Both the position numbers and the translations under genes were made by a program. Positions 1-8,455 of a stretch of 64,000 nucleotides of DNA are shown one piece after another. The stretch's first letter is position 1. Every line of letters begins with the position of its first letter. Below the pieces are notes generated by a model. It was not told the origin of the DNA, did no database searches, and worked only from the letters and a program-made list of their open reading frames with translations. The stretch covers positions 4,960,001 through 5,024,000 of the forward strand of contig JAKGSH010000010.1 of the NCBI GenBank assembly GCA_021568835.1. Reading direction: 5' to 3'. This DNA comes from Streptomyces sp. Tue 6430. Lineage in GTDB: Bacteria > Actinomycetota > Actinomycetes > Streptomycetales > Streptomycetaceae.

Positions 1-169
1 CGCCGGGCCCCTCGAGACGTACCCAGGTGCGGCCTTCCGGGTCGAGGGGGAGCGAGGCGATCAGCGCGGTGTCGGCGGCCGTACGCCGTGCGAAGTCGAG
101 GAGTTCCGCCTGCGTGGGCGGGGCGGCTGATGCGGACAGAGCGGGGGACGCGGAGAGGAAGACAGACAC
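1..169 (-). CDS. Cysteine dioxygenase-like (cupin) protein, N-terminal part
   Basis: This is the first 56 codons of a minus-strand gene that runs off the left edge. It starts at a GTG with AGGACGG about 8 bases upstream. The visible peptide (QAELLDFARRTAADTALIA then LPLDPEGRTWVRL) resembles, from memory, the N-terminus of Streptomyces cysteine dioxygenase-type cupins, which oxidise cysteine thiol to the sulfinate. The metal-binding histidines would lie outside the window, so the function is inferred from this short stretch only. Confidence 0.5.
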   Translation of the reverse strand, partial: MSVFLSASPALSASAAPPTQAELLDFARRTAADTALIASLPLDPEGRTWVRLEGPG

Positions 170-450
170 GGGTACCGTCCTGGGGCGTTCGCGGGAGGGC
201 GCGGCCGCACGAGAGCGCGGCGGCGCGCGCCGGGGGATAAAGGGGGGTGCGAATTCAGCAGGACGGACGACACACGCAGCCCGCATAGCGGACGAGGTCC
301 ATATGGACCCTCCGCCACAGGCGCACACAGGTGTCGGTCACGATCGGGAGTAGACCATGCCGGGGTGAGCCGGTCAACCGACTGTCACCCTGTGGACCGC
401 GGTGTGCCGGTCGGGCGGATCAGCCGATCACCGCACCGGACGGGACCGCC

Positions 451-522
451 CGGCACCGCGTCGGCGGCACCGCCCGGCACCGCGTCGGCGGCACCGCCCG
501 GCACCGCGTCGGCGGCACCGCC
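451..522. repeat. Three perfect tandem copies of a 24-bp unit
   Basis: The 24-bp unit beginning CGGCACCGCGTCGG occurs three times back to back at 451-474, 475-498 and 499-522 with no mismatches. It lies outside any supported gene. Confidence 0.9.
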
Positions 523-592
523 CACCCCAGTCCCTCCCGGTCACGTCACCCGGCCCCGGCCCCGGCTTTCGCGACCCGGCTCCCCATCCTCA

Positions 593-672
<80 letters not shown>

Positions 673-689
673 AGGCCCCCGATCCTCAC

Positions 690-2291
690 TCACCTGACCC
701 CGGCTCCCGCCTCCGCCTCCGCTTCCGCGGCGCCTCCCACGGCCGCCTCCGCCGCCGCGTACAGATCGGCCGGGCGCACCCCGCTCAGCGCGGTGACCAG
801 GTGGCCGTCGGGCCGGATCAGCAGGACGGTGTGGGCGGCCGCGCCCGGATAGCTCTCGGCGACCAGCAGCTCGGCCGGGCTCGGCAGCGCCGTCACCGCG
901 GCGGCGAGCCGGGGCATGATCCCGGCTCCCACCCAGTGCCGGCGCTCCCAGACACCGGTGCCCGGCGCGATCAGCAGGACGATCAGGGCTCCCCGGCCGA
1001 GCCGGTCCCGCAGCCGCACGAAGGAGCCGTCCTCGTCGGTGACGCGGACGTCCGTGACCGGTGCGCCGGGGAGCGTGTCCACCGGCGCCTCCGCCTCCAG
1101 GCTCCGGGGCGCGAGCGGGGAGCCGGCGTACGAGCCCGGCGCGCCCAGCTGGCCGCGCCCCAGGTGGCCGTCGGTGAGCAGGGCGTCGTGGGCGCGGGTG
1201 GCGCCGGGGACGTACGCCCTTATGCCGGGGCCGCCGCGCAGTACCGGCAGGATCTGGTCGGCGGCGCGCAGCCGGGCGGCGACGACCGCGCGCCGTTCCG
1301 CCTGGTAGCTGTCGAGCAGCGCCTCGTGCGGCCCGTGGTGCCAGACCAGGGCCAGCTTCCAGGCGAGGTTGTCGGCGTCCCGCAGGCCCTCGTCCAGCCC
1401 CTGGGTGCCGAAGGCGCCGAGGAGGTGGGCGGCGTCCCCGGCGAGGAAGACCCGTCCGGCGCGCCAGCGGCGGGCCAGCCGGTGGTGGACGGTGTGGACA
1501 CCGGTGTCGAGCAGCTCGTACGCCGGTGTGGTGCCGCCGTTCCAGCCCGCGAGGGTCTCGCGGACGCGGGCGACCAGCAGCTCGGGGGTGACGAGGTCCT
1601 TGCCGGGCGGCAGCAGCCAGTCCAGGCGCCAGACACCTTCCGGCAGGGGACGTCCGGTGATCTCCCCGGCGGAGGGTCCCGAGGTCCGCCACGGCGGTGT
1701 CCGGTGGAGCAACGCCCGGTCGGGCCAGGGGAGTTCCGTGCGCAGCGCGGCGACGGCGTGCCGCTCCACCGCCGTACGGCCGGGGAAGCGGATGTCGAGG
1801 AGCTTGCGGACCGTGGAGCGGGGGCCGTCGCAGCCCACCAGGTGACTGCCGCGCCACCAGGTGCCCTTGGGGCCGCGGGTGTGGGCCGTGACGCCGGAAG
1901 GTTCCTGCTCGATCCCGTCCAGGCGGCTGTCCACGACGACGCGGACGAGCCGCTCGCCGGCCAGGGCCGCGCGCAGGGCGTCGGTCAGCAGGTGCTGAGG
2001 GAGGTGCAGCGGAGCCGGATCGGCGTCGTCGAACGTGATCTCCTGCGTCACCTGCTTGCGCCGCATCGACCGCCAGCCGGCCCAGCGGACGCCCGCCCCG
2101 GCGAGCGGGGTGCCGGTGAGCCGCTCGATCAGGGCGGCGGTGTCCTCGCGGAGCACGACCGTGCGCGCGAGCCGCGGCTCGTCCTTGCCCGGCCCCTCGT
2201 CGAGGACGACCGAGGGCACCTCCTGACGCGCCAGCGCCAGGGCGAGCGTGAGTCCGACGGGCCCCGCTCCGACGATGATCACCGGGTCCAC
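690..2291 (-). CDS. FAD-dependent aromatic monooxygenase (phenol hydroxylase/TfdB type)
   Basis: A 533-residue class A flavoprotein hydroxylase, which uses NAD(P)H and O2 to hydroxylate an aromatic or polyketide substrate in the cytoplasm. The N-terminus carries the Rossmann motif VIIVGAGPVGL at about residues 4-14. The DG motif (LVGCDGPRSTVRK) lies mid-protein and the GD motif FLAGDAAHLLGAFGTQGLDE follows, with the usual GLRDADNLAWKL after it. The C-terminal domain is thioredoxin-like, as in phenol hydroxylases. The GTG at 2291 is chosen because the Rossmann strand starts right after it and an AGGGGG element lies about 11 bases upstream; a longer in-frame start reaching 2450 has no family support. 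No substrate is indicated by the neighbours. Confidence 0.85.
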   Translation of the reverse strand: MDPVIIVGAGPVGLTLALALARQEVPSVVLDEGPGKDEPRLARTVVLREDTAALIERLTGTPLAGAGVRWAGWRSMRRKQVTQEITFDDADPAPLHLPQHLLTDALRAALAGERLVRVVVDSRLDGIEQEPSGVTAHTRGPKGTWWRGSHLVGCDGPRSTVRKLLDIRFPGRTAVERHAVAALRTELPWPDRALLHRTPPWRTSGPSAGEITGRPLPEGVWRLDWLLPPGKDLVTPELLVARVRETLAGWNGGTTPAYELLDTGVHTVHHRLARRWRAGRVFLAGDAAHLLGAFGTQGLDEGLRDADNLAWKLALVWHHGPHEALLDSYQAERRAVVAARLRAADQILPVLRGGPGIRAYVPGATRAHDALLTDGHLGRGQLGAPGSYAGSPLAPRSLEAEAPVDTLPGAPVTDVRVTDEDGSFVRLRDRLGRGALIVLLIAPGTGVWERRHWVGAGIMPRLAAAVTALPSPAELLVAESYPGAAAHTVLLIRPDGHLVTALSGVRPADLYAAAEAAVGGAAEAEAEAGAGVR

Positions 2292-2407
2292 GGCGTGGCG
2301 CCCCCTGCCCGCGACGGTGTCCTGAGGGACGTAGGTGAACAAGGGGTAGGAGCAGGGTGCACGATCACAGAACGTATGCAACCCATTGCCGCAGCTCGCG
2401 TCAAGTG

Positions 2408-2441
2408 ACGGAGGCAGCGGCGCGCACGCCACTGCCTCCGT
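2408..2441 (-). terminator. Hairpin terminator of the gluABCD operon
   Basis: A perfect 10-bp stem, ACGGAGGCAG pairing with CTGCCTCCGT, lies 26 bases beyond the gluD stop codon on the operon strand. There is no U-tract, which is usual for Streptomyces terminators. Confidence 0.75.
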
Positions 2442-2466
2442 ACAGGTCACGCCGGGTGAGCGAGCG

Positions 2467-3366
2467 TCAGACGGCCTGGCCCGTTCCGTAGGTGCCGGCG
2501 ATCGCGGCGGGGTTGTCCTCGACCTCGTCCGGGTCGAGCACCGCGCCCGTGCCGCGCTTGCTGCGGCGCAGCCGGGCCTCCAGCCAGGAGGCGAAGGAGG
2601 TGAGGACGAAGTTGACGACGATGTAGATGAGCGCCACGACGATGAAGCTGGGGACGACGTTGGCGTAGTTCGCCGCGAGCGTGCTGCGGGCGTTGAGCAG
2701 CTCGGTGAACCCGAGCAGCACGCCGCCGAGCGCGGTGTCCTTCACGATGACCACGAGCTGGCTGACGATGGCCGGCAGCATCGCCGTGACGGCCTGCGGC
2801 AGCAGGATGCCGGTCATCGTCTGGCCCTTGCGCAGGCCGATCGCGTACGCGGCCTCCGTCTGGCCCCTGGGCAGGGAGAGGATGCCGGCCCGGACGACCT
2901 CGGCGAGGACCGAGGCGTTGTAGAGCACGAGGCCGGTGACGACCGCGTACAGCGGACGGTCCTCGCTGGTGATGTCCGAGGAGCGGACGTACAGCTCGTT
3001 GGCGAACAGCATCAGCAGCAGCACCGGGATGGCCCGGAAGAACTCGACCACCGCGCCGGCCGGGACGCGCACCCAGCGGTGGTCGGACATCCGCAGGATG
3101 CCGAGGAGCGCGCCCAGGGGGAGGGCGATGACCATGGCGAGCGCCGCGGCCTTCATGGTGTTCGCGAGGCCCGGCAGCAGGTAGGTCGTCCAGGCCTGGG
3201 ACGTGGTGAACGGCTCCCACAGGGCCCATTCGAGCTGCTTCTTGTCGTCCATCTTCTGCCACACCCACCACAGGGCCAGGGCGAGCAGGACGAAGAAGAC
3301 GAAGGAGAGGACCAGGTTGCGCCGTTTGGCGCGGGGCCCGGGAGTGTCGTAGAGGACCGAGCTCAT
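2467..3366 (-). CDS. gluD: Glutamate ABC transporter permease GluD
   Basis: A 299-residue inner-membrane permease of the polar amino acid ABC family. After a basic N-terminus (GPRAKRRN) there is a strong membrane segment (LVLSFVFFVLLALALWWV) and several more. The EAA loop that contacts the ATPase reads EAAYAIGLRKGQTMTGILLP around residues 170-190. Its ATG overlaps the gluC stop codon by ATGA, so the two permeases are translationally coupled and probably form a heterodimer. It is the last gene of gluABCD. The C-terminal tail (RGTGAVLDPDEVEDNP) is cytoplasmic and acidic. Confidence 0.93.
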   Translation of the reverse strand: MSSVLYDTPGPRAKRRNLVLSFVFFVLLALALWWVWQKMDDKKQLEWALWEPFTTSQAWTTYLLPGLANTMKAAALAMVIALPLGALLGILRMSDHRWVRVPAGAVVEFFRAIPVLLLMLFANELYVRSSDITSEDRPLYAVVTGLVLYNASVLAEVVRAGILSLPRGQTEAAYAIGLRKGQTMTGILLPQAVTAMLPAIVSQLVVIVKDTALGGVLLGFTELLNARSTLAANYANVVPSFIVVALIYIVVNFVLTSFASWLEARLRRSKRGTGAVLDPDEVEDNPAAIAGTYGTGQAV

Positions 3367-4031
3367 CGCTTCACCGCCAGTCGCTTGCCGAGCCAGCCGA
3401 GCAGCAGGCCGGTGGGAAGGGTAAGGACCACGAACCCGAAGGCGAAGACCGCGCCGATGGCCAGTGTCTGGGCCTCGTTCTCGATCATTTCCTTCATCAG
3501 GAAGGCGGCTTCGGCCACGCTGATGGCAGCCGCCACGGTGGTGTTCTTGGTCAGGGCGATCAGGACGTTGGTCAGCGGGCCGATGACCGAGCGGAACGCC
3601 TGCGGCAGGATGACCAGCCGCAGCGTCTGGCTGAAGCTCAGCCCGATCGCGCGTGCCGCCTCGGCCTGGCCGAGGGGCACGGTGTTGATGCCGGACCGGA
3701 TCGACTCGCAGACGAAGGCCGCCGTGTAGGCGGCCAGACCGAGCACCGCGAGGCGGAAGCCCTGGAGGGCGAAGTCGTCGGACGCGCCCATCGTCATACC
3801 GAAGATGTCGGCGAGACCGAGCGAGGTGAAGACGATGATGACCGTCAGAGGGATGTTCCGGACGATGTTGACGTAGGCGGTGCCGAACCCGCGCATCAGC
3901 GGGACCGGGCTGACGCGCATCGCGGCCAGCAGGGTGCCCCAGACCAGGGAGCCGACGGCGGAGAAGACGGTGAGTTTGACCGTCATCCAGAACGCCGCGA
4001 GGACGTCGTAGCCTTCAAGAAAGTCGAACAC
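3363..4031 (-). CDS. gluC: Glutamate ABC transporter permease GluC
   Basis: A 222-residue membrane permease of the HisMQ/GltJ family and partner of GluD in glutamate uptake. The GTG at 4031 (VFDFLEGYDVLAAFW) has GGGAG 5-9 bases upstream and gives the family's normal N-terminus; an extension to 4127 would add about 32 residues with no family support. The EAA loop reads EAARAIGLSFSQTLRLVILP. The gene follows gluB after a 132-base gap that holds a strong hairpin and overlaps gluD by four bases. Confidence 0.92.
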   Translation of the reverse strand: MFDFLEGYDVLAAFWMTVKLTVFSAVGSLVWGTLLAAMRVSPVPLMRGFGTAYVNIVRNIPLTVIIVFTSLGLADIFGMTMGASDDFALQGFRLAVLGLAAYTAAFVCESIRSGINTVPLGQAEAARAIGLSFSQTLRLVILPQAFRSVIGPLTNVLIALTKNTTVAAAISVAEAAFLMKEMIENEAQTLAIGAVFAFGFVVLTLPTGLLLGWLGKRLAVKR

Positions 4032-4073
4032 GATCTCCCGCGCTTCCGGGTGTGTGGCGTACGTGGAGGGCGT

Positions 4074-4114
4074 GGCGCGCCGTCCGCCGTGATCGCGACG
4101 ACGGACGGCGCGCC
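4074..4114 (-). promoter_or_regulatory. 13-bp perfect stem-loop between gluB and gluC
   Basis: GGCGCGCCGTCCG (4074-4086) pairs perfectly with CGGACGGCGCGCC (4102-4114) around a 15-base loop. It lies inside the operon, after the binding-protein gene and before the permeases. By analogy with other ABC operons it may act as a partial terminator or a 3' mRNA stabiliser that gives excess GluB over GluCD; this role is inferred. Confidence 0.7.
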
Positions 4115-4163
4115 CGCGGAACCCCACGTCGGACGCGGGATTCCTGAGGCGGCGGGTGCCGGG

Positions 4164-5009
4164 TTACTTGACGATGACGCCGATCTTCGGGGCCTGCTCG
4201 TTCTTGTACTCGGCCGGGCCGAAGTTCTCCTTGACGGCCTTGTCCCACGAGCCGTCGCTGACCATCTTCTCCAGCGCGGCGTTGATCTTGTCGACGGTGG
4301 CCTTGTCGCCCTTCTTGACGCCGATGCCGTAGTTCTCGTTCGAGAGCTTCTCGCCCACGAGCTTGAACTGGCCCTTGTACTTCTCCTGCGCGGCGAAGCC
4401 CGCGAGGATCGAGTCGTCGGTGGTCAGCGCGTCGACGGAACCGCTCTGGAGGGCGGAGATGCACTCCGAGTAACCGCCGAGCTGCTTCAGGTTGGCCTTC
4501 GGGGCGATCTTGTCCCGGACGTTCTGCGCCGACGTCGAGCCGGTCACCGAACACAGGTTCTTGCCGTTGAGGTCCGCACCCTTGGCGATGTCGGAGTCCT
4601 TCTTCACCAGCAGGTCCTGGTGGGCCAGCAGGTACGGGCCGGCGAAGTCGACCTTCTTGGCGCGCTCGTCGTTGATCGAGTAGGTCGCCGTGATGAACTT
4701 GACGTCGCCGCGGGAGAGCGCGTTCTCGCGGTCGGCGCTCTTGGTCTCGACGAACTGGATCTGGTCGGGCTTGTAGCCGAGCTCCTTGGCCACGTACGTC
4801 GCCACGTCCACGTCGAAGCCGGAGAAGGAACCGTCGGGCTCCTTCAGGCCGAGACCCGGCTGGTCGTACTTGATGCCGATCTTGATCTTGTCGCCGCCGC
4901 CGCTGGAGCCGCTGCCCGTGTCGTCCTTGTCGTCGGAGCCGCAGGCGGTGGCGGCGAGGGCGAGGGCGAGGACGGCGGCCGAGGCGGCGGAGGCCTTGCG
5001 AAGCTTCAT
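4164..5009 (-). CDS. gluB: Glutamate-binding lipoprotein GluB
   Basis: A 281-residue extracellular solute-binding protein (SBP family 3) that delivers glutamate to GluCD. A basic start (MKLRKASAAS) is followed by a hydrophobic stretch and a lipobox ending ATAC, so the mature protein should be anchored by a diacylglyceryl cysteine. A GSGSSGGG linker follows. Family features include IKIGIKYDQPGLGLKEPDGS and FSGFDVDVATYVAKELGY. The ATG at 5009 is preferred over the TTG two codons upstream, because AAGGAAG lies seven bases from the ATG but directly against the TTG. Gene order gluA-gluB-gluC-gluD is conserved in Streptomyces and Corynebacterium. Confidence 0.93.
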   Translation of the reverse strand: MKLRKASAASAAVLALALAATACGSDDKDDTGSGSSGGGDKIKIGIKYDQPGLGLKEPDGSFSGFDVDVATYVAKELGYKPDQIQFVETKSADRENALSRGDVKFITATYSINDERAKKVDFAGPYLLAHQDLLVKKDSDIAKGADLNGKNLCSVTGSTSAQNVRDKIAPKANLKQLGGYSECISALQSGSVDALTTDDSILAGFAAQEKYKGQFKLVGEKLSNENYGIGVKKGDKATVDKINAALEKMVSDGSWDKAVKENFGPAEYKNEQAPKIGVIVK

Positions 5010-5103
5010 GATCAACTTCCTTTGGGAGATGCCTTCGGTGAAGAAGGAGACGTGCGAGCCGTCGGGAGGCGGGTGACGTTGGTCGCGGGCGCGCGGGGCG
5101 CGG

Positions 5104-5880
5104 TCAGTGATGCAGGATCTTGGACAGGAAGTCCTTGGCGCGGTCGCTGCGCGGATTGCTGAAGAACTGGTCCGGCGAAGCCTGTTCGACGATGCGGCCG
5201 TCCGCCATGAACACCACGCGGTTTGCGGCCGATCGTGCGAATCCCATCTCGTGGGTGACGACGATCATGGTCATGCCGTCCCGGGCGAGCTGCTGCATGA
5301 CCTCCAGCACCTCGTTGATCATCTCCGGGTCCAGGGCGGAGGTCGGCTCGTCGAAGAGCATCACCTTGGGGTTCATGGCCAGGGCGCGCGCGATGGCGAC
5401 GCGCTGCTGCTGGCCGCCGGAGAGCTGGGCGGGGTACTTGTCGGCCTGGCTGGCCACGCCGACGCGGTCGAGCAGGGCGCGCGCGTTCTCCTCGGCCTTC
5501 TTCTTGTCGGCCTTGCGGACCTTGATCTGGCCCAGCATCACGTTCTGCAGCACGGTCTTGTGCGCGAACAGGTTGAAGGACTGGAAGACCATGCCGACGT
5601 CGGCGCGCAGCCGGGCCAGCTCCCTGCCCTCCTGGGGCAGCGGCTTCCCGTCGATCGTGATCGCGCCCTCGTCGATCGTCTCCAGGCGGTTGATGGTGCG
5701 GCACAGCGTGGACTTGCCGGACCCGGAGGGTCCGATGACCACGACGACCTCACCGCGCTCGACGGTCAGATCGATGTCCTGGAGAACGTGCAACGCGCCG
5801 AAATGCTTGTTGACGCTCTTCAGGACGACCAGTTCGCCGGGTGCGGCCGCGTCCACCTTGGCCACCGATACTTCGGTCAT
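5104..5880 (-). CDS. gluA: Glutamate ABC transporter ATP-binding protein GluA
   Basis: A 258-residue ATPase of the polar amino acid family that powers GluBCD. Walker A GPSGSGKST is at residues 50-58, followed by the signature LSGGQQQR and Walker B VMLFDEPTSALD. The H-loop region TMIVVTHEMGFA is present, so all catalytic elements are there. The ATG at 5880 (MTEVSVAKVDAAAPG) matches the family start; an in-frame extension to 5928 is not supported. It is the promoter-proximal gene of the operon and is divergent from gluR. Confidence 0.95.
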   Translation of the reverse strand: MTEVSVAKVDAAAPGELVVLKSVNKHFGALHVLQDIDLTVERGEVVVVIGPSGSGKSTLCRTINRLETIDEGAITIDGKPLPQEGRELARLRADVGMVFQSFNLFAHKTVLQNVMLGQIKVRKADKKKAEENARALLDRVGVASQADKYPAQLSGGQQQRVAIARALAMNPKVMLFDEPTSALDPEMINEVLEVMQQLARDGMTMIVVTHEMGFARSAANRVVFMADGRIVEQASPDQFFSNPRSDRAKDFLSKILHH

Positions 5881-5973
5881 CGCTTTCGGGCTCCGTCCTC
5901 CTCGGTTTCGGAGGACAGTAGTGACCACGCGCGACCAGCGTCATTACATCTGAGGGGAATCTGAGCATCACGA

Positions 5974-5989
5974 TCCGATAGCAATCGGA
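5974..5989. promoter_or_regulatory. Inverted repeat TCCGAT-N4-ATCGGA upstream of gluA
   Basis: A perfect 6-bp inverted repeat with a 4-base spacer lies about 95 bases upstream of the gluA start codon, a suitable place for an operator. The binding protein is unknown. Confidence 0.45.
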
Positions 5990-6147
5990 CACGTGTCGTA
6001 GCGCGGGGGGCCTGGGACCGTATCGGGCGGATAACGGAAGTCCCGCGCAACCGGAACCCTCTTGACGGCGTCCTCGTCCATCAGCGTGACTGCCATCGTG
6101 CACGCGCGCGTGCGCCACGCTTTTCGCCCACCGACACCGTACGCCTG

Positions 6148-6159
6148 AGTCGTACGACT
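6148..6159. promoter_or_regulatory. Palindrome AGTCGTACGACT upstream of gluR
   Basis: A perfect 12-bp palindrome ends 46 bases before the gluR start. It sits in the divergent region where an autoregulating OmpR-type regulator would bind. Confidence 0.45.
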
Positions 6160-6205
6160 TTGTACAGAACCAGAGGGTACGCCCGATGAACCGGAGGAGG
6201 CCGGG

Positions 6206-6888
6206 ATGAGACTGCTGCTCGTCGAGGACGACAACCACGTCGCCGCCGCGCTGTCCGCGGTCCTGAGGCGGCACGGTTTCGACGTCACCCACGCGCGCAG
6301 TGGCGAGGAGGCCCTCCAGGCGCTCGTCCCTGAGGGTCCCGGATTCGGGGTCGTCCTGCTCGACCTGGGCCTGCCCGACCAGGACGGCTACGAGGTCTGC
6401 GGCAAGATCCGCAAGCGCACCGCCACCCCCGTGATCATGGTGACGGCCCGCTCCGACGTGCGCTCCCGCATCCACGGCCTCAACCTGGGTGCCGACGACT
6501 ACGTGGTGAAGCCGTACGACACCGGTGAGCTGCTCGCCCGCATCCACGCCGTCAGCCGGCGCACCGTCCCGAGGACGCGGCGGCCGCGGGGGACGGCGAA
6601 CTGCTGCTCGGGCCCGTGCACATCGAACTGCCCACCCGGCGCGTCACCGTGGAGGGCGCCGTCGTCCAGCTGACCCGCAAGGAGTTCGACCTGCTGGCGC
6701 TGCTCGCCCAGCGTCCCGGCGTGGTCTTCCGGCGGGAGCAGATCATCAGCGAGGTGTGGCGCACCAGCTGGGAGGGGACCGGACGGACCCTGGAGGTGCA
6801 CGTGGCCTCCCTGCGCGCCAAGCTGCGCATGCCGGCCCTGATCGAGACCGTGCGCGGCGTCGGCTACCGGCTCGTGGCCCCGGCCTAG
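6206..6888 (+). CDS. gluR: OmpR-family response regulator GluR (one frameshift)
   Basis: The receiver domain runs from residue 1 (LLLVEDDNHV) with the phospho-acceptor Asp53 in VVLLDLGLPDQDGY and the conserved Lys in YVVKPYD. The winged-helix effector domain (LTRKEFDLLALLAQRPGVVF through TVRGVGYRLVAPA) lies in another frame. Restoring one C at the run 6568-6570 joins both into a 227-residue protein, the normal family size. I therefore read this as a sequencing gap, not a broken gene. GGAGGAGG precedes the ATG. The pair is next to gluABCD; the S. coelicolor GluR-GluK system (from memory) senses extracellular glutamate and controls gluABCD. Confidence 0.85.
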
Positions 6889-6897
6889 CGGGGACCG

Positions 6898-8308
6898 TTG
6901 CGCACACGTCTCCTGCCGCTGCTCATCGTCCTGATGGCGGCCGTGCTGCTCGCGCTGGGCGTGCCGCTGGCGGTCAGCGTGGCCGGCGCCGAGCAGCAGG
7001 ACGTGGTCGTCGACCGCATCGACGACACGGCACGCTTCGCCGCCCTCGCCCAGTTCGTCACCGTCCCGGCCGGTGCCTCCGACCCGGTCTCCACGACCAC
7101 CGACGAGCGGCGCGCGACGCTGATCCGCGAGCTGGCCAACTACTACGACGTCTACGGCATCCGTGCCGGTGTCTTCTACGGCAGCGACACCCCATGGCCC
7201 ACGCGCCGAGGGACTGGTACCTCCCGAAAAGGGCGAGGTGCGGGACGCGTTCGAGGAGGCGCTGCTGAGCCGGCGCAGCCACGACCCCCGGCAGGTGTGG
7301 CCCTGGCAGCGCAACCGACTCGTGGTGGCGTCCCCGGTGATCCGGGACGGCGACGTCGTCGCGGTCGTCGTCACCGACTCGCCCACCGGGGCGATGCGTT
7401 CGCGCATCCTGCACGGCTGGCTGGTCGTCGGCGCCGGCGAGATCGCGGCGATGCTGCTCGCCATCGGGGCGGCCCTGCGCCTGACCGGCTGGGTGCTCAG
7501 GCCCGTGCGGGTCCTGGACGCCACCACCCACGACATCGCCACCGGCCGCCTGAAGTCCCGGGTCGCGGTCGCGAGCGGTCCGCCGGAACTCCGGAGGCTG
7601 GCCCGGTCGTTCAACGAGATGGCGGACAACGTCGAGGACGTGCTGGAACAGCAGCGCGCCTTCGTCGCCGACGCCTCGCACCAGCTGCGCAACCCGCTCG
7701 CGGCCCTGCTGCTGCGCATCGAACTGCTCGGTTACGAACTTCCGGAGGGCAACGAGGAGATCGCGTCCGTGCAGAACGAGGGCAGACGCCTCGCCCAGGT
7801 CCTGGACGACCTGCTCGACCTGGCCCTGGCCGAACACACCCAGGCCGACCTGCGGGTCACCGACATCGGCGCGCTGACCGCCGAGCGCGTCGCCGCCTGG
7901 GCGCCCACCGCCGAGGCCAAGGGTGTCCGCCTGACCGGCGACTGCCCGCCCACCACGGCCTGGGCCGACCCGGTCACGCTCTCCAGCGCCCTGGACGCGG
8001 TGATCGACAACGCGGTCAAGTTCACGCCGGAGGGCGAGGGCGTCGAGGTGACGGTCGCCGTCGTCGGCGAGACCTCGACCGTCGTCGTCACCGACCACGG
8101 CCCCGGCCTCACCGACGAGGAACTCCAGCGCGTCGGCGACCGCTTCTGGCGCAGCGGCCGGCACCAGAACATCAAGGGCTCCGGCCTCGGCCTGTCCATC
8201 TCCCGCGCCCTCCTCGCGGCCGGCGGCGGCACGATCTCGTACGACCACCACGAGCCCACCGGGCTGAAGGTGACGGTGTCCGTGCCGAGGACGAGGCCGG
8301 TGGGCTGA
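6898..8308 (+). CDS. gluK: Sensor histidine kinase GluK (two frameshifts)
   Basis: A membrane sensor kinase starting at a TTG nine bases after gluR, with GGGGA upstream. Order: TM1 (LLPLLIVLMAAVLLALGVPL), an extracytoplasmic sensor of about 140 residues, TM2 (WLVVGAGEIAAMLLAIGAAL), HAMP, HisKA with the phospho-His in FVADASHQLRNPL, then HATPase with the N box ALDAVIDNAVKFTP, G1 DHGPGL and G2 GSGLGLSI. The first about 100 codons are in a different frame from the rest. Restoring one C in each of the runs 7190-7193 and 7198-7200 gives a continuous 470-residue protein (GSDTPMAPRAEGLVPPEKGE across the join). Probably intact in the organism. Confidence 0.85.
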
Positions 8309-8329
8309 GACCGGCCCCGCCGGTGGCTG

Positions 8330-8418
8330 TGGTGCCGGTCCCTGTGGCGGTGGCGGTCGGCTGTGGTGCCGGCCGGTTCTGGTGCCGGTCCCTGTGGCGG
8401 TGGCGGTCGGCTGTGGTG
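8330..8418. repeat. 39-bp perfect direct repeat (two copies)
   Basis: The 39-bp sequence beginning TGGTGCCGGTCCCTGTGG occurs at 8330-8368 and again at 8380-8418, separated by 11 bases. It fills most of the space between the convergent gluK and TAXI genes and is itself rich in GGT/GGC triplets. Confidence 0.9.
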
Positions 8419-8455
8419 GCGGCCCCGCGTCTCCGACATGATCCGCGGACGGGCC

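Larger units (their letters stand above)
5881..6205. promoter_or_regulatory. Divergent gluA/gluR promoter region
   Basis: This 325-base spacer must carry the promoters of gluABCD (minus) and gluRK (plus). It is less GC-rich than its surroundings. It contains two inverted repeats, listed separately, that are candidate sites for GluR or another regulator. Confidence 0.7.

Noticed and set aside
61..318. 85-codon minus-strand frame near the left edge
   Set aside because: Pro/Arg/Ser-rich and out of frame with the cupin-like gene, which has its own GTG and ribosome site at 169.
6206..8308. Calling gluR and gluK pseudogenes
   Set aside because: All catalytic and DNA-binding motifs survive and single C insertions at homopolymers restore both, matching the same pattern in many core genes.
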